From positions 1,266,003 to 1,330,002 of the forward strand of contig NZ_BCUR01000004.1 in the NCBI RefSeq assembly GCF_003569005.1: DNA of 64,000 nt. The letters are read 5' to 3'. Below the pieces are notes generated by a model that was not told where the DNA came from, did no database searches, and saw only the letters and a list, made by a program, of their open reading frames with translations. Every line of letters starts with the position of its first letter. Within the stretch, counting starts at the first letter, position 1. This document shows positions 1 to 8,332 of this stretch, one piece after another. The DNA comes from Vibrio superstes (GTDB taxonomy: Bacteria > Pseudomonadota > Gammaproteobacteria > Enterobacterales > Vibrionaceae). Made by a program: the position numbers and the translations under genes.

Positions 1-756
1 GGGTTTGTTTGTGGTTTGGTGAGTTCTAGGGTTGATTGGACAGACATTTTATTCTCTATAAGAGTAAAGGTACCGGGTATTTTGTTTACCGCAGGTCAGT
101 TTACTAAGTTGGGCTTGTACAACTCTGAGGGTAGCTTTCTGCGCAAGGCCTATTCAATAGTGAACTCCCCAGAAGATTACAGTGCAACGGGTGAGTTGGA
201 GTTTTTGATTATTTCCGATCCAGATGGTGCCTTATCGCCTAATCTACATACCTTACATCCAAATGACGAAGTCATGGTGGGTGAGCAGTGCGCTGGATTT
301 ATGACCTTAGATGAGATCCCAGACCACGCAACAGAACTGTGGATGATGGGAACGGGAACCGGTATCGGTCCTTACCTATCCATTCTGCAATCAGAGGCTT
401 TTCCTGAGCACTATACCGATATTATTTTGGTGCATGCGGTTCGCTTTAAACAAGATCTCGTGTATAGCGATTTGATTCAGGCGTTTCAGGAAAAGTTTGG
501 CAGTAGGTTTCAATACGTTCCTATTGTGTCTAGAGAAGAGGTGCCGGGGAGTCTTTCTGGCCGAGTGCCACAACTGATAGAAAAGAGGGTACTCGAGTCT
601 CACACTGGTGTGCGCCTAGATATGGAGAAAACATTTGTTTATCTATGTGGCAATCCAGCTATGGTGCGCGAGAGCGGGCTGACTTTGACGCAAAGGGGCT
701 ATCATAAGCACCTAAGACGAAAGCCCGGCCATTATAGCTCGGAGAACTACTGGTAA
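1..756 (+). CDS. fpr: Ferredoxin/flavodoxin-NADP reductase, 5' end cut by window edge
   Basis: FAD-dependent reductase that moves electrons between NADPH and ferredoxin or flavodoxin. The reading frame is open to base 1, so the true start lies just outside the window; the family normally has about 10 more N-terminal residues. Visible motifs are the FAD-binding AGQFTKLGL and RKAYSIVNSPE, the NADP-binding GTGTGIGPYLSIL, CGNPAMV, and the C-terminal RRKPGHYSSENYW that is nearly invariant in gammaproteobacterial Fpr. The internal TTG at 16 is unlikely to be the real start. Confidence 0.93.
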   Translation, partial: GFVCGLVSSRVDWTDILFSIRVKVPGILFTAGQFTKLGLYNSEGSFLRKAYSIVNSPEDYSATGELEFLIISDPDGALSPNLHTLHPNDEVMVGEQCAGFMTLDEIPDHATELWMMGTGTGIGPYLSILQSEAFPEHYTDIILVHAVRFKQDLVYSDLIQAFQEKFGSRFQYVPIVSREEVPGSLSGRVPQLIEKRVLESHTGVRLDMEKTFVYLCGNPAMVRESGLTLTQRGYHKHLRRKPGHYSSENYW

Positions 757-877
757 GATTTATTCTTAAGCGCCTCTTTCCATGAACCCAGTATCCTAAG
801 GTGACTCAGCATGCTGCGTTTTTTATTATACGGACGCCCATATTCTCTCCTCACTTCGTACAGGTGATTTAAAAGGA

Positions 878-1042
878 ATGGCTTTGCCAGGCACGAGTCT
901 GTTGGTCACACTGATTTGCGTGGCGATATTGTTAGGTGGGTTGTCAGCACATGGGGTGCTTGTCGTAAGTGCAGTATTGGGGTTGAAGGCAGTGCTATTA
1001 GGCAGTTTGATGGCAGAGACTGAGTGGAAAGCTCATTACTAA
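878..1042 (+). CDS. Small predicted membrane protein (54 aa), possibly a remnant
   Basis: Not recognised. The frame encodes a short, very hydrophobic peptide with two candidate membrane segments (about residues 7-21 and 26-45) and a charged C-terminal tail (AETEWKAHY). The frame is open upstream to about position 800, but no ATG, GTG or TTG start was seen there; GGA lies directly against the ATG, so the ribosome site is poor. The shape faintly recalls the second half of small COX4/NorF-like proteins, a weak resemblance. It could be a decayed gene. Confidence 0.35.
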   Translation: MALPGTSLLVTLICVAILLGGLSAHGVLVVSAVLGLKAVLLGSLMAETEWKAHY

Positions 1043-1075
1043 AGCTTTACTACCAAACAGTTTGATAGAAACAAT

Positions 1076-1102
1076 GAAGCCAGCTCATTAATAGCTGGCT
1101 TC
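1076..1102 (-). terminator. Rho-independent terminator of the RRM gene
   Basis: Perfect 10-bp stem GAAGCCAGCT / AGCTGGCTTC around a 7-nt loop, just downstream of the stop codon of the minus-strand RNA-binding protein. A U-rich stretch follows on the minus strand. Confidence 0.75.
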
Positions 1103-1112
1103 TTAGTAACTG

Positions 1113-1352
1113 CTAGTTCTTAGCGAGTTTTACTCGTATTTTGCTTTTTTGCACATCAGCTTGATCTAATGCTGAGATGGCAGCTTTTGCTTCACTTGTG
1201 TTTGGCATTTCAACAAAAGCAAAGCCCTTAGATAGGCCTGTCTCTTGGTCTAGCACTAGGTTACATAACGTCACGTCACCGTGTTCAGAGAAAAGAACAC
1301 GAATCTCATGCTCAGTCATTTTGCGTGAAAGGTTGCGAACTAAAAGTTTCAT
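1113..1352 (-). CDS. RRM-domain RNA-binding protein
   Basis: A 79-residue protein that is essentially one RNA recognition motif. RNP2 is LLVRNL at residues 3-8 and RNP1 is KGFAFVEM at about 42-49, with the beta-alpha-beta spacing of bacterial single-RRM proteins. Such proteins bind single-stranded RNA in the cytoplasm and are often cold-induced; the specific role here is unknown. It is a single-gene unit ended by the hairpin at 1076-1102. Confidence 0.9.
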   Translation of the reverse strand: MKLLVRNLSRKMTEHEIRVLFSEHGDVTLCNLVLDQETGLSKGFAFVEMPNTSEAKAAISALDQADVQKSKIRVKLAKN

Positions 1353-1414
1353 CTTTGGCCTTGATAGATAAATTCGGGGCTAATTGTCTCAGTTTAGGCT
1401 TCCAATACCAAGCA

Positions 1415-1912
1415 TTAAAATCCACCGGCCCATGTGTCGTAGTCATCAATGGTTTGTTTTTCTTCTCTTGTTAGAGGAGCAGGGTAGTAGGGAAGAGCCA
1501 GCAAGGTTTCAGAGGGGAGCAGCTCCCAATCGGGCGTGATTCTATAGCGATGCAATTCTTCATCAATACGCACATACATATAGTAGCCATCAGGGTGGGT
1601 ATTGGCATAACTGGCAATGGTGGCAACTTCATCTGAAGGAAGCTTCACCTTGCGACCAAGGGGATAGAGCTGGTGTAAGGCAAAGCTAACGGTGGCGTCT
1701 TGCAGGATACCTTGCTTAAACCTCTCTAAACCTATAGCGGTTGAGGTAGAACGATGAGTCCAACCAGTCAGGTACAAGCCAGTCAATGTGTCTTTAAAAG
1801 GTTTGCCCTTACGAATGCCTTCATTTGAGATGAATTGCACGGTCAGTGCATCACCTTGTTGGTCTAGAATTTCTAGAAATTGCTCGCCGGTCTTGTCTGC
1901 TAGGAGTCTCAT
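1415..1912 (-). CDS. Uncharacterised protein, 165 aa
   Basis: Not recognised. A soluble, acidic protein without signal peptide or membrane segment. The first third (GEQFLEILDQQGDALTVQFI) looks like small beta-strands, and the C terminus is rich in aromatic and acidic residues (DDYDTWAGGF). An ATG at 1912 preceded by a weak purine-rich stretch is preferred to the GTG five codons upstream. It stands alone between the RRM gene and the divergent VF530-type gene. Confidence 0.65.
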   Translation of the reverse strand: MRLLADKTGEQFLEILDQQGDALTVQFISNEGIRKGKPFKDTLTGLYLTGWTHRSTSTAIGLERFKQGILQDATVSFALHQLYPLGRKVKLPSDEVATIASYANTHPDGYYMYVRIDEELHRYRITPDWELLPSETLLALPYYPAPLTREEKQTIDDYDTWAGGF

Positions 1913-2061
1913 GTTCTTTATTTGCACAAATAGAGTAAGTAAAATGGTCAGTGCTGCGATTTGGCCATAAAAACCAAATAATGCGTGAATTTGTTTGCAT
2001 CATCTTTGATTTAGAGTCACATTGGGCACAATTTTTGTCAATTTATAAGTAGAAGTAAGCT

Positions 2062-2280
2062 ATGACTCAACAACAACCTAATAACCCTTTACACGGTCTC
2101 TCTTTAGAGAAGATCTTAACCCGTCTGGTAGAGCATTATGGTTGGAGCGGTCTGCATGCTGAAGTTAGGGTGAACTGTTTTAGCAATGACCCTTCTATTA
2201 AATCATCATTGAAGTTTTTAAGAAAAACCCAATGGGCAAGGGATAAAGTCGAGGCGCTTTATATCAATACCTTCAGCTAA
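2062..2280 (+). CDS. VF530 family DNA-binding protein
   Basis: A 72-residue protein matching the VF530 (DUF2132) family almost end to end: [20 protein letters not shown], then [20 protein letters not shown] and ARDKVEALY. The family has been annotated as DNA-binding; its cellular role is not settled. It is the first of three small conserved genes on this strand. Confidence 0.88.
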   Translation: MTQQQPNNPLHGLSLEKILTRLVEHYGWSGLHAEVRVNCFSNDPSIKSSLKFLRKTQWARDKVEALYINTFS

Positions 2281-2349
2281 GCCAAGTAAGTTAGCACAAA
2301 TTGATGATTGTTCTCGTACAAAGCAAAGTGTCTACAACGAGGTAAAACA

Positions 2350-2565
2350 ATGAATCAAATTAACCCTAAAAAGTTGCTACGAAGTAAATGGACGGCGGTA
2401 AACTGTCAAAATAAAGAGAAGCACTTTATTGTGACAGAAGTAGAACTCGATGAAGAGGGTATGGTCGAGGTGTGCATTATAGAACCTATAGTCACTAAAC
2501 GAGCCCGCTCTATTGATTGGATGGTATTAAAAGATCCAAAAGAGTGGTTACACGGATGGAAGTAG
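2350..2565 (+). CDS. TIGR02450 family Trp-rich small protein
   Basis: A 71-residue protein with the family signature INPKKLLRSKWTAV, NKEKHFIVTEVE, KRARSIDWMVLKDP and the terminal WLHGWK. Function unknown. The start chosen is the ATG with a GAGG ribosome site about 8 nt upstream; the frame stays open 14 codons further up but that stretch is unlike the family. Confidence 0.82.
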   Translation: MNQINPKKLLRSKWTAVNCQNKEKHFIVTEVELDEEGMVEVCIIEPIVTKRARSIDWMVLKDPKEWLHGWK

Positions 2566-2611
2566 TTAGAGAGCACCAGTTGCCATTTTGGTTACGCTGT
2601 AACTTGATGAA

Positions 2612-3016
2612 ATGAATATAGACCAAAGCATCACCGTTGTATTACCTTCTTTGATTCATAGGGTCGGCGGAGAAACCGTACAATCGGTAAAGCAGCTCGC
2701 GCTCAAATATAAGTGCGAGCTAAAGAGGGTACGCCGCAGTAGGCACTGGCAAGTGTCCGGTGATGCCATCAATATTCAAACGCTGTGCTCGGAGCTATCG
2801 CAGCAACCGGATAGTGTGCTATTTATTATTAAAAAGCTGAATCTCGCCCTTCAGCTTCATCAGGATAAACTGGAATCTCCCGCAGACCGCTTGAAGCGTT
2901 TACTGACCGAAAATCCAAATATCACGTTGTCCGAGTTGATGGAAATGACGCACTGCTCTGTTGCTGAGGCTAGAAGAGCAAGATTCGAAGTAGATGAGTT
3001 CGAGTCTTTAGGTTAA
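2612..3016 (+). CDS. RRF_GI-like small protein (labelled ribosome recycling factor family)
   Basis: A 134-residue protein resembling a gammaproteobacterial family carrying the ribosome recycling factor (RRF_GI) label. It is not a true RRF: it is much shorter and lacks the three-helix RRF domain. Visible are VVLPSLIHRVGGETVQ at the start, a basic stretch (KCELKRVRRSRHWQVSG) and a C-terminal segment (LTENPNITLSELMEMT then CSVAEARRARFE) that looks like a small helix-turn-helix. Its last 4 bp overlap the convergent acetyltransferase gene. Confidence 0.65.
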   Translation: MNIDQSITVVLPSLIHRVGGETVQSVKQLALKYKCELKRVRRSRHWQVSGDAINIQTLCSELSQQPDSVLFIIKKLNLALQLHQDKLESPADRLKRLLTENPNITLSELMEMTHCSVAEARRARFEVDEFESLG

Positions 3017-3423
3017 CGCTTGAGTTCTACAGACATCTTAAAGTATGGCTCACCGCTTTTAAAAAAACGCTCACCTTGTTTTTGCATGCCAAAGCGAGCA
3101 TAAAACTCTTGTGCTGACTCTCTTGCATCACACCAAAAATAGGTCACACCCTCTTGCTTTAGAGATTCAATGATGTGATCGATCATCCGTGTACCAATGC
3201 CTCTTCCTTGATGTTCATGCAAGGTCGCAAATTTTCTTAGCCTCGCCTCAGCGTCCGTTATGAAAACGGAAGCCACACAAAGCAAGATATCATTTTCAAA
3301 AACGCCAAAATGGATACCCAAATTATCCTCTTTGACTTGGCAAAATTCGATGGGCTTTGAAGGCCAAAGCACACGGTGACGTATGGGTAGGGTAGCTTTA
3401 GGGGAAATCAAACGGATCTGCAT
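3013..3423 (-). CDS. GNAT family N-acetyltransferase
   Basis: A 136-residue acetyltransferase transferring an acetyl group from acetyl-CoA to an unidentified amine. The pyrophosphate-binding motif is HEHQGRGIGTRMIDHII (about residues 69-85), followed by YFWCDARESAQEFYARFGM, the usual GNAT C-terminal strand-helix. It is convergent with, and overlaps by 4 bp, the preceding gene. Substrate unknown. Confidence 0.85.
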   Translation of the reverse strand: MQIRLISPKATLPIRHRVLWPSKPIEFCQVKEDNLGIHFGVFENDILLCVASVFITDAEARLRKFATLHEHQGRGIGTRMIDHIIESLKQEGVTYFWCDARESAQEFYARFGMQKQGERFFKSGEPYFKMSVELKR

Positions 3424-3495
3424 GGTTTCTTATCGATGAAAGGGCATTGTTTGAATCTATCAAAGGTCTATTCTGAAATCGATACGTATGATGAC

Positions 3496-3529
3496 AAAAA
3501 TCCCAACAACGATACCGTAGTTGGGATTT
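3496..3529 (-). terminator. Rho-independent terminator of the ABM-domain gene
   Basis: Stem AAATCCCAAC / GTTGGGATTT with a 12-nt loop, followed on the minus strand by a run of five T residues. It lies about 30 bp past the stop of the monooxygenase-like gene. Confidence 0.7.
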
Positions 3530-3557
3530 GAAAATGGTTAGGCATTGAACCTTGTAA

Positions 3558-3848
3558 CTAAGCGATCTGCGTCATCTCATTTAGAATGAATTGGTCCACT
3601 GCGCCATCGGTTGCTGCCATATAGTCAGCAAGGTGCTGATTACTCATGTGAGTTTGCCATAGTTCGCGAGATACCCAGTTTTCATAGAACATGAAATGAG
3701 CAGGGTTTTCGTTATCTTGGTGCAGGTCGTAGTTGATACAACCCTCTTCTGCACGAGTCACATCGATAAGTTTAAGCAACTCAGCTTTTACCAATTCAAT
3801 TTTATCTTCTTTAGCAATGATGTTTGCAACGATAGTTAGCTTAGTCAT
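3558..3848 (-). CDS. Antibiotic biosynthesis monooxygenase (ABM) domain protein
   Basis: A 96-residue dimeric ferredoxin-like alpha-beta barrel protein of the YgiN/LsrG type: NIIAKEDKIELVKAELLKLI, then TRAEEGCINYDLHQDNENP and FMFYENWVSRELWQTH. Such proteins act as quinol monooxygenases or small-molecule isomerases; the substrate here is not evident. The ATG at 3848 follows a GGGGAA ribosome site, which decides the start against an open frame reaching 3902. Confidence 0.85.
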   Translation of the reverse strand: MTKLTIVANIIAKEDKIELVKAELLKLIDVTRAEEGCINYDLHQDNENPAHFMFYENWVSRELWQTHMSNQHLADYMAATDGAVDQFILNEMTQIA

Positions 3849-3993
3849 GTGATGTTCCCCTTGGAATGTGTTTGTGTTGACGGGGAGAATAATAGTGTGC
3901 AATCACCATTAAATGAACGGCTATATATTTGAATTATTATCAAATATAAATTGATAATAACGATGAGAATTGGTCTACCGTGTTTACTGAGTG

Positions 3994-4018
3994 AAAAAAT
4001 GGCTCCACTAAGGAGCCA
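3994..4018 (-). terminator. Rho-independent terminator downstream of roxA
   Basis: Stem TGGCTCC / GGAGCCA with a 5-nt loop, followed on the minus strand by six T residues. It sits about 40 bp after the roxA stop codon. Confidence 0.75.
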
Positions 4019-4055
4019 TAAAGTCACTGTTCACAGGTTCTGTTAATCGCTGCGG

Positions 4056-5201
4056 TTATTCGGTATCAATATACCAATAGCCCTTGTTGATTAAGTCGCA
4101 CAGTAGCGATACGTTCGCCGCCGCAATGCCACTTGGGAAGTCATCAACAGTAAGCTGCTGCTGTCCGCAAAGTAGCTTGATGATTGAACTGTCTTCCTCG
4201 GAGACCTTGATCACTTCTCCGTTAATATAGGCAATACTTTCATCCTGCTCATGATACAGAGCGCGTAAGCCCGCTACTTTTTCAATGCTTCCACCAGATA
4301 GAAGGTGGTTAGCCACTTCTTCACTTTCCCATAAAGGTTCAGGGGTAATGATATTCAGTTGATGACGTGACTGACTTAGTAAACAACCCATAAAGTCATT
4401 CACGCGGTGCTCATCTTCCATTGATGCTAATAGCATCTCCGTTAAGGAATTTAGGTCGCTAGTACTAATCTGACCAAAATTATCCTGCGTCTTCATCTCT
4501 GGCTTGTGTAGGTGCACATCGCCAACATCGTTAGCTAAGATGTAGTCTGCGAAATTGCTGATTAGCTCTTGTTCTTTTGGAGAACGAAAGCCGATAGAGA
4601 AGCTCATAGACGGCTCAAGTGCGAATCCATCATGTGGAAACCCTGGTGGGATATATAAGATGTCACCAGGCTCAAGGACTTGGTCAATGATGGCTTCAAA
4701 GCCTTCGATTTGACGCAAAGCGCTATGTTGATTGGTTTCAACATATTGGCCTTCATCTTTTGCACCAACGCGCCAATGGCGTTTGCCACTTCCTTGCACA
4801 ATAAATACATCATATTGGTCAATATGCGGACCCACTCCGCCATCCTTAACGGAGTAGCTGATCATCAAATCATCAAATAACCACTGTGGCATGGCTTTAA
4901 ATGGTTCAACAAGCTCCGCAGCACCTTGATGCCAGTGGTTTGCAGCCTGAACGATGATTGACCAGTTTGTCTCTTCTAGCGAAGCATATTTATCTTCGTT
5001 AAAAGGGCCATGCTCTGCGATCCACTCACCATCTTTATTAGAAACAAAACGCGAGTCGACTTCTTCTTCCATAGTCAGCCCCGCTAGCTCTTCTGCGGAG
5101 ATCGGGTCTTGGAAGTTAGCAAAACCACCTTTAATAATTGTGGGCTTCTTTTGCCAGAAATCCGCCAAAAACTGTTCCAGTGAAATCGTTAATTGATACA
5201 T
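4056..5201 (-). CDS. roxA: 50S ribosomal protein L16 arginine 3-hydroxylase (YcfD/RoxA)
   Basis: A 381-residue JmjC/cupin-type Fe(II)- and 2-oxoglutarate-dependent oxygenase, which in Escherichia coli hydroxylates an arginine of ribosomal protein L16. The iron triad is visible as HxD in GPHIDQYDVF and the distal His in PPGFPHDGF; FWQKKPTIIKGGF near the N terminus is typical of the family, and a winged-helix C-terminal domain follows. The ATG at 5201 with an AAGG ribosome site is preferred. The long repeat array lies directly upstream of the start, so its promoter must lie in or beside that array. Confidence 0.92.
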   Translation of the reverse strand: MYQLTISLEQFLADFWQKKPTIIKGGFANFQDPISAEELAGLTMEEEVDSRFVSNKDGEWIAEHGPFNEDKYASLEETNWSIIVQAANHWHQGAAELVEPFKAMPQWLFDDLMISYSVKDGGVGPHIDQYDVFIVQGSGKRHWRVGAKDEGQYVETNQHSALRQIEGFEAIIDQVLEPGDILYIPPGFPHDGFALEPSMSFSIGFRSPKEQELISNFADYILANDVGDVHLHKPEMKTQDNFGQISTSDLNSLTEMLLASMEDEHRVNDFMGCLLSQSRHQLNIITPEPLWESEEVANHLLSGGSIEKVAGLRALYHEQDESIAYINGEVIKVSEEDSSIIKLLCGQQQLTVDDFPSGIAAANVSLLCDLINKGYWYIDTE

Positions 5202-5262
5202 GTTAAACCTTGATAATGTAAGCCACACTTGTGTCTGGCTATGGGTATAAATTCGGTGTTTT

Positions 5263-6365
5263 GGTCATCTCCGAGTGCGCTTATCGGGGAGCTCTTCACC
5301 AACAGATTCCCGCTAAAAACTTGCGGGAATGACGGTGCACTGGGTCATCCCCGAGCGCTTCTATCGGGGATCTCTTCAGCAGCAGATTCCCGCTAACAAC
5401 CTGCGGGACTAACGGTGCATTGGTCATCTCCGAGTGCTTCTATTGGGGATCTCTTCAGCGATAGATTCCCGCTAACAACCCGCGGGAATAATGACGGTGT
5501 TCTGGTCATCCCCGAGTGCGCTTATCGGGGATCTCTTCACCAACAGATTCCCGATAAAACACCTCGGGAATGACAATGTTCCGGTTACCCCCGAGTGCTT
5601 CTATCGGGGATCTCTTCATCGACAGATTCCCGCTAACAACCTGCGGGAATGACAATGTTCTGGTCATCCCCGAGCGCTTCTATCGGGGATCTGTTCATCG
5701 ACAGATTCCCGCTAACAACCCGTGGGAATGACGGTGTACTGGTCATCCCCGAGCGCTTCTATCGGGGATCTCTTCATCGATAGATTCTCGCCAACAACCT
5801 GCGGGAATGACGGTGTTCTGGTCATCCCCGAGCGCTTCTATCGGGGATCTCTTCATCGACAGATTCCGGCTAACAACCGGCGGGAATGACAGTTTCGTGG
5901 TCATCCCCGAGCGCTTCTATCGGGGATCTCTTCAGCAACAGATTCCCGCTAACAACCCGCGGGAATGACGGTGTTCTGGTCATCCCCGAGTGCGCTTATC
6001 GGGGATCTCTTCACCAACAGATTCCCGATAAAACACCTCGGGAATGACAATGTTCCGGTTACCCCCGAGTGCTTCTATCGGGGATCTCTTCATCGACAGA
6101 TTCCCGCTAACAACCTGCGGGAATGACAATGTTTTGGTCATCCCCGAGTGCTTCTATCTGGGATCTCTTCAGCGATAGATTCCCGCTAACAACCTGCGTG
6201 AATGACGGTGTTCTGGTCATCCCCGAGCGCTTCTATCGGGGATCTCTTCAGCGATAGATTCCCGCTAACAACCTGTGGGAATGACGGTGTTCTGGTCATC
6301 CCCGAGTGCTCTTATCGGGGATCTCTTCACCGATAAATTCCTGCTAACAATGTGCAAGAATAAAG
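5263..6365. repeat. Tandem array of 14 units of 79 bp, each with two hairpins
   Basis: Units begin (at GGTCAT or GGTTAC) at about 5263, 5343, 5422, 5504, 5583, 5662, 5741, 5820, 5899, 5978, 6057, 6136, 6215 and 6294: a nearly constant 79-bp period. Each unit has a first palindrome ATCCCCGA..TCGGGGAT, the linker CTCTTCA, and a second palindrome ATTCCCGC..GCGGGAAT followed by GAC. The array fills the whole gap between roxA and the RNA methyltransferase gene, both on the minus strand, and has no long open frame. The last unit is worn. A 170-bp block (5490-5659) recurs exactly at 5964-6133. It resembles REP-like intergenic palindromes of vibrios; a 14-fold array is unusual. Confidence 0.9.
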
Positions 6366-6369
6366 ACAG

Positions 6370-6876
6370 CTAAACCTTGAGGCGATTATTCACATCACGA
6401 CTTTGGATAACACGCTCGGCATGGTCTATCTCTTGATTAGACTTAGCGAGACGGTCGTACAGAAGCACGTTGACCGTTGCAGCAAGGTTCATACAGCCAA
6501 TAGTCGGCACGTAAACAACCGCATCTGCCTTATCGACCACTTGCTGAGGGATTGAGCCATCTTCAGGCCCAAATATGTATATTGCTTTCTCAGGGTGTTG
6601 AAATTGAGGCAGTGGCGTTGCACCTTCGGCAAGCTCAACACAGACAATCTTTGTGTCTGGGTCTAGTTCATCGGTAAGGGATTGCATCTGTTTTAGATCT
6701 ATTTTCCCTGTCATATCCTTGGTGTCGGTATGGTACTTGGCCGCTTGAGCAAAGCGGGTTCCGGTAAAGCGAACCTCACTTGCTTGGTAACACCCGGCTG
6801 CGCGCATAACTGCGCCCACATTGGTTGGGCTTTTAGGGTTACATAGGCCAATCATGGAAATAGAATTTTTAGACAT
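6370..6876 (-). CDS. SpoU/TrmH-type RNA 2'-O-methyltransferase
   Basis: A 168-residue SPOUT-fold methyltransferase without an extra RNA-binding domain. The three SpoU motifs are visible: NPKSPTNVGAVMRAAGCY (motif 1), IYIFGPEDGSIPQ (motif 2) and GCMNLAATVNVLLYDRLA (motif 3). It is expected to methylate a ribose 2'-OH using S-adenosylmethionine; the target RNA is not known. Its stop codon sits about 5 bp from the end of the repeat array, so any read-through transcript carries the hairpin units. Confidence 0.85.
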   Translation of the reverse strand: MSKNSISMIGLCNPKSPTNVGAVMRAAGCYQASEVRFTGTRFAQAAKYHTDTKDMTGKIDLKQMQSLTDELDPDTKIVCVELAEGATPLPQFQHPEKAIYIFGPEDGSIPQQVVDKADAVVYVPTIGCMNLAATVNVLLYDRLAKSNQEIDHAERVIQSRDVNNRLKV

Positions 6877-6972
6877 TGTTGCTCCGCGCTACTGAATGTT
6901 CGCCAAAAATGGCCGAACCTGCTTGTTACTGCGGGCAGTATATAGGTCTAGCGAAGAAATAGAAGAGTAAAA

Positions 6973-7003
6973 ATAATAGACCTCCCTCGGGTGGGGAGGT
7001 CTA
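6973..7003 (-). terminator. Rho-independent terminator of metC
   Basis: Perfect 10-bp stem TAGACCTCCC / GGGAGGTCTA with a 7-nt loop, followed on the minus strand by a T-rich run. Confidence 0.8.
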
Positions 7004-7013
7004 ACAAGAAAAA

Positions 7014-8237
7014 TTAGCTGACCGCGCTTTCTTCGGCTTGTAGAACCGCGTTATAGCGAGCAAAGCCCACCTCGAGATCTTTGATAAGATCGTCCACGTT
7101 CTCAAGACCGATATGAAGGCGGAATAGAGTGCCAGTGAAGTTAGGGTTTGCTACGGTTCGCAGACTATTGAAACTTCTTGGCTCATTAGCAAGAATTAAG
7201 CTTTCATAACCGCCCCATGAGTAGCCCATACCAAACAGTTCCATTCCATCAAGCAGGGCAGTGCTTGCCTTGGTGTTCTGGCTCTTCATGACAAATGAGA
7301 ACAAGCCATTGCCACCGGTAAAGTCTCGCTTGAAGTATTGATGTCCAGGGCAGGTTTCAAGTTCTGGATGGCGAACATGATCAACTTCTGGCCTAGTGGC
7401 TAACCAGTTGGCGACTTTTAAGCTGTTTTTCTGGTGCTGCTTGAGGCGTAGATCTAAGGTGCGAATACCACGTAGACCCAAATACGCATCATCCGGTGAC
7501 ACGCATTGTCCCATCAGGTAGCTGTTTTCGCGTAATTGATCCCAGTATTTTTCGGTAGCGATAGCCGTACCTAGCATGACATCAGAGTGTCCCACTATGT
7601 ATTTTGTGGCAGCTTGAATTGAGATGTCGACGCCAAATTCAAACGGTGAAAAGTGCAGGCCTGCGGACCAAGTATTATCCAACATAACGATCATATCGTT
7701 CTGGTGTGCAATGTCTGCAAGCAGAGGTACGTTTTGCACTTCCATAGTGACTGAACCAGGAGACTCTAGGAAAAGGAGCTTAGTGTTGGGCTGGATAAGG
7801 CCTTGTATCTCTTCGCCAATCGTTGGCGTGTAGTAGGTCGTCTCGACACCAAGACGCTTTAGCATAGTATCGCAGAAGTCACGAGTGGGCTCGTAGCAAG
7901 TATCGACCATAAGGATATGATCGCCGGCTTCTACAAATGCAAGTATCGCATTTGAAATAGCTGCAGTTCCGCAAGGGTAGAGCGCACACCCGTATCCACC
8001 TTCGAGCTCAACCATAGCGTCTTGGAATGCAAAATGAGTTTGAGTACCACGGCGACCATAAAATAGAGCTTTATTAGCTCTATTTACCATTGCTTGATTT
8101 TTTTCAGCAACGGTATCGAACAAGACGGTGGATGCCCGTTGAACGGGTGGGTTCACCACGCCATGAGTGTACTTTTTATCCCTACCCGCACTGATAAGTT
8201 GCGTGGTTTTTGTCACTGGAGATTTGCTCTTTGCCAT
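7014..8237 (-). CDS. metC: Cystathionine beta-lyase
   Basis: A 407-residue pyridoxal-phosphate enzyme of the Cys/Met metabolism family that splits cystathionine to homocysteine, pyruvate and ammonia in methionine synthesis. Visible are YGRRGTQTHFAFQDAMVELEG near the N terminus, the substrate/PLP segment DNTWSAGLHF and the PLP lysine in QAATKYIVGHSDVMLG. YSWGGYESL near residue 345 and the R in FRLHIGLEN are typical of MetC rather than MetB. Single-gene unit with its own terminator. Confidence 0.92.
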   Translation of the reverse strand: MAKSKSPVTKTTQLISAGRDKKYTHGVVNPPVQRASTVLFDTVAEKNQAMVNRANKALFYGRRGTQTHFAFQDAMVELEGGYGCALYPCGTAAISNAILAFVEAGDHILMVDTCYEPTRDFCDTMLKRLGVETTYYTPTIGEEIQGLIQPNTKLLFLESPGSVTMEVQNVPLLADIAHQNDMIVMLDNTWSAGLHFSPFEFGVDISIQAATKYIVGHSDVMLGTAIATEKYWDQLRENSYLMGQCVSPDDAYLGLRGIRTLDLRLKQHQKNSLKVANWLATRPEVDHVRHPELETCPGHQYFKRDFTGGNGLFSFVMKSQNTKASTALLDGMELFGMGYSWGGYESLILANEPRSFNSLRTVANPNFTGTLFRLHIGLENVDDLIKDLEVGFARYNAVLQAEESAVS

Positions 8238-8332
8238 CTGCCTTCCCTGATGTAATTGCGATAGGGTTATTTAAACCATGAGCAGGGCAGGCAGTGCAAG
8301 AAAAATTACGTTTAATCAAGTAAATCGAATGT

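Noticed and set aside
5263..6365. CRISPR array
   Set aside because: Repeats are contiguous 79-bp units with little variation and no unique spacers; no cas genes are near.
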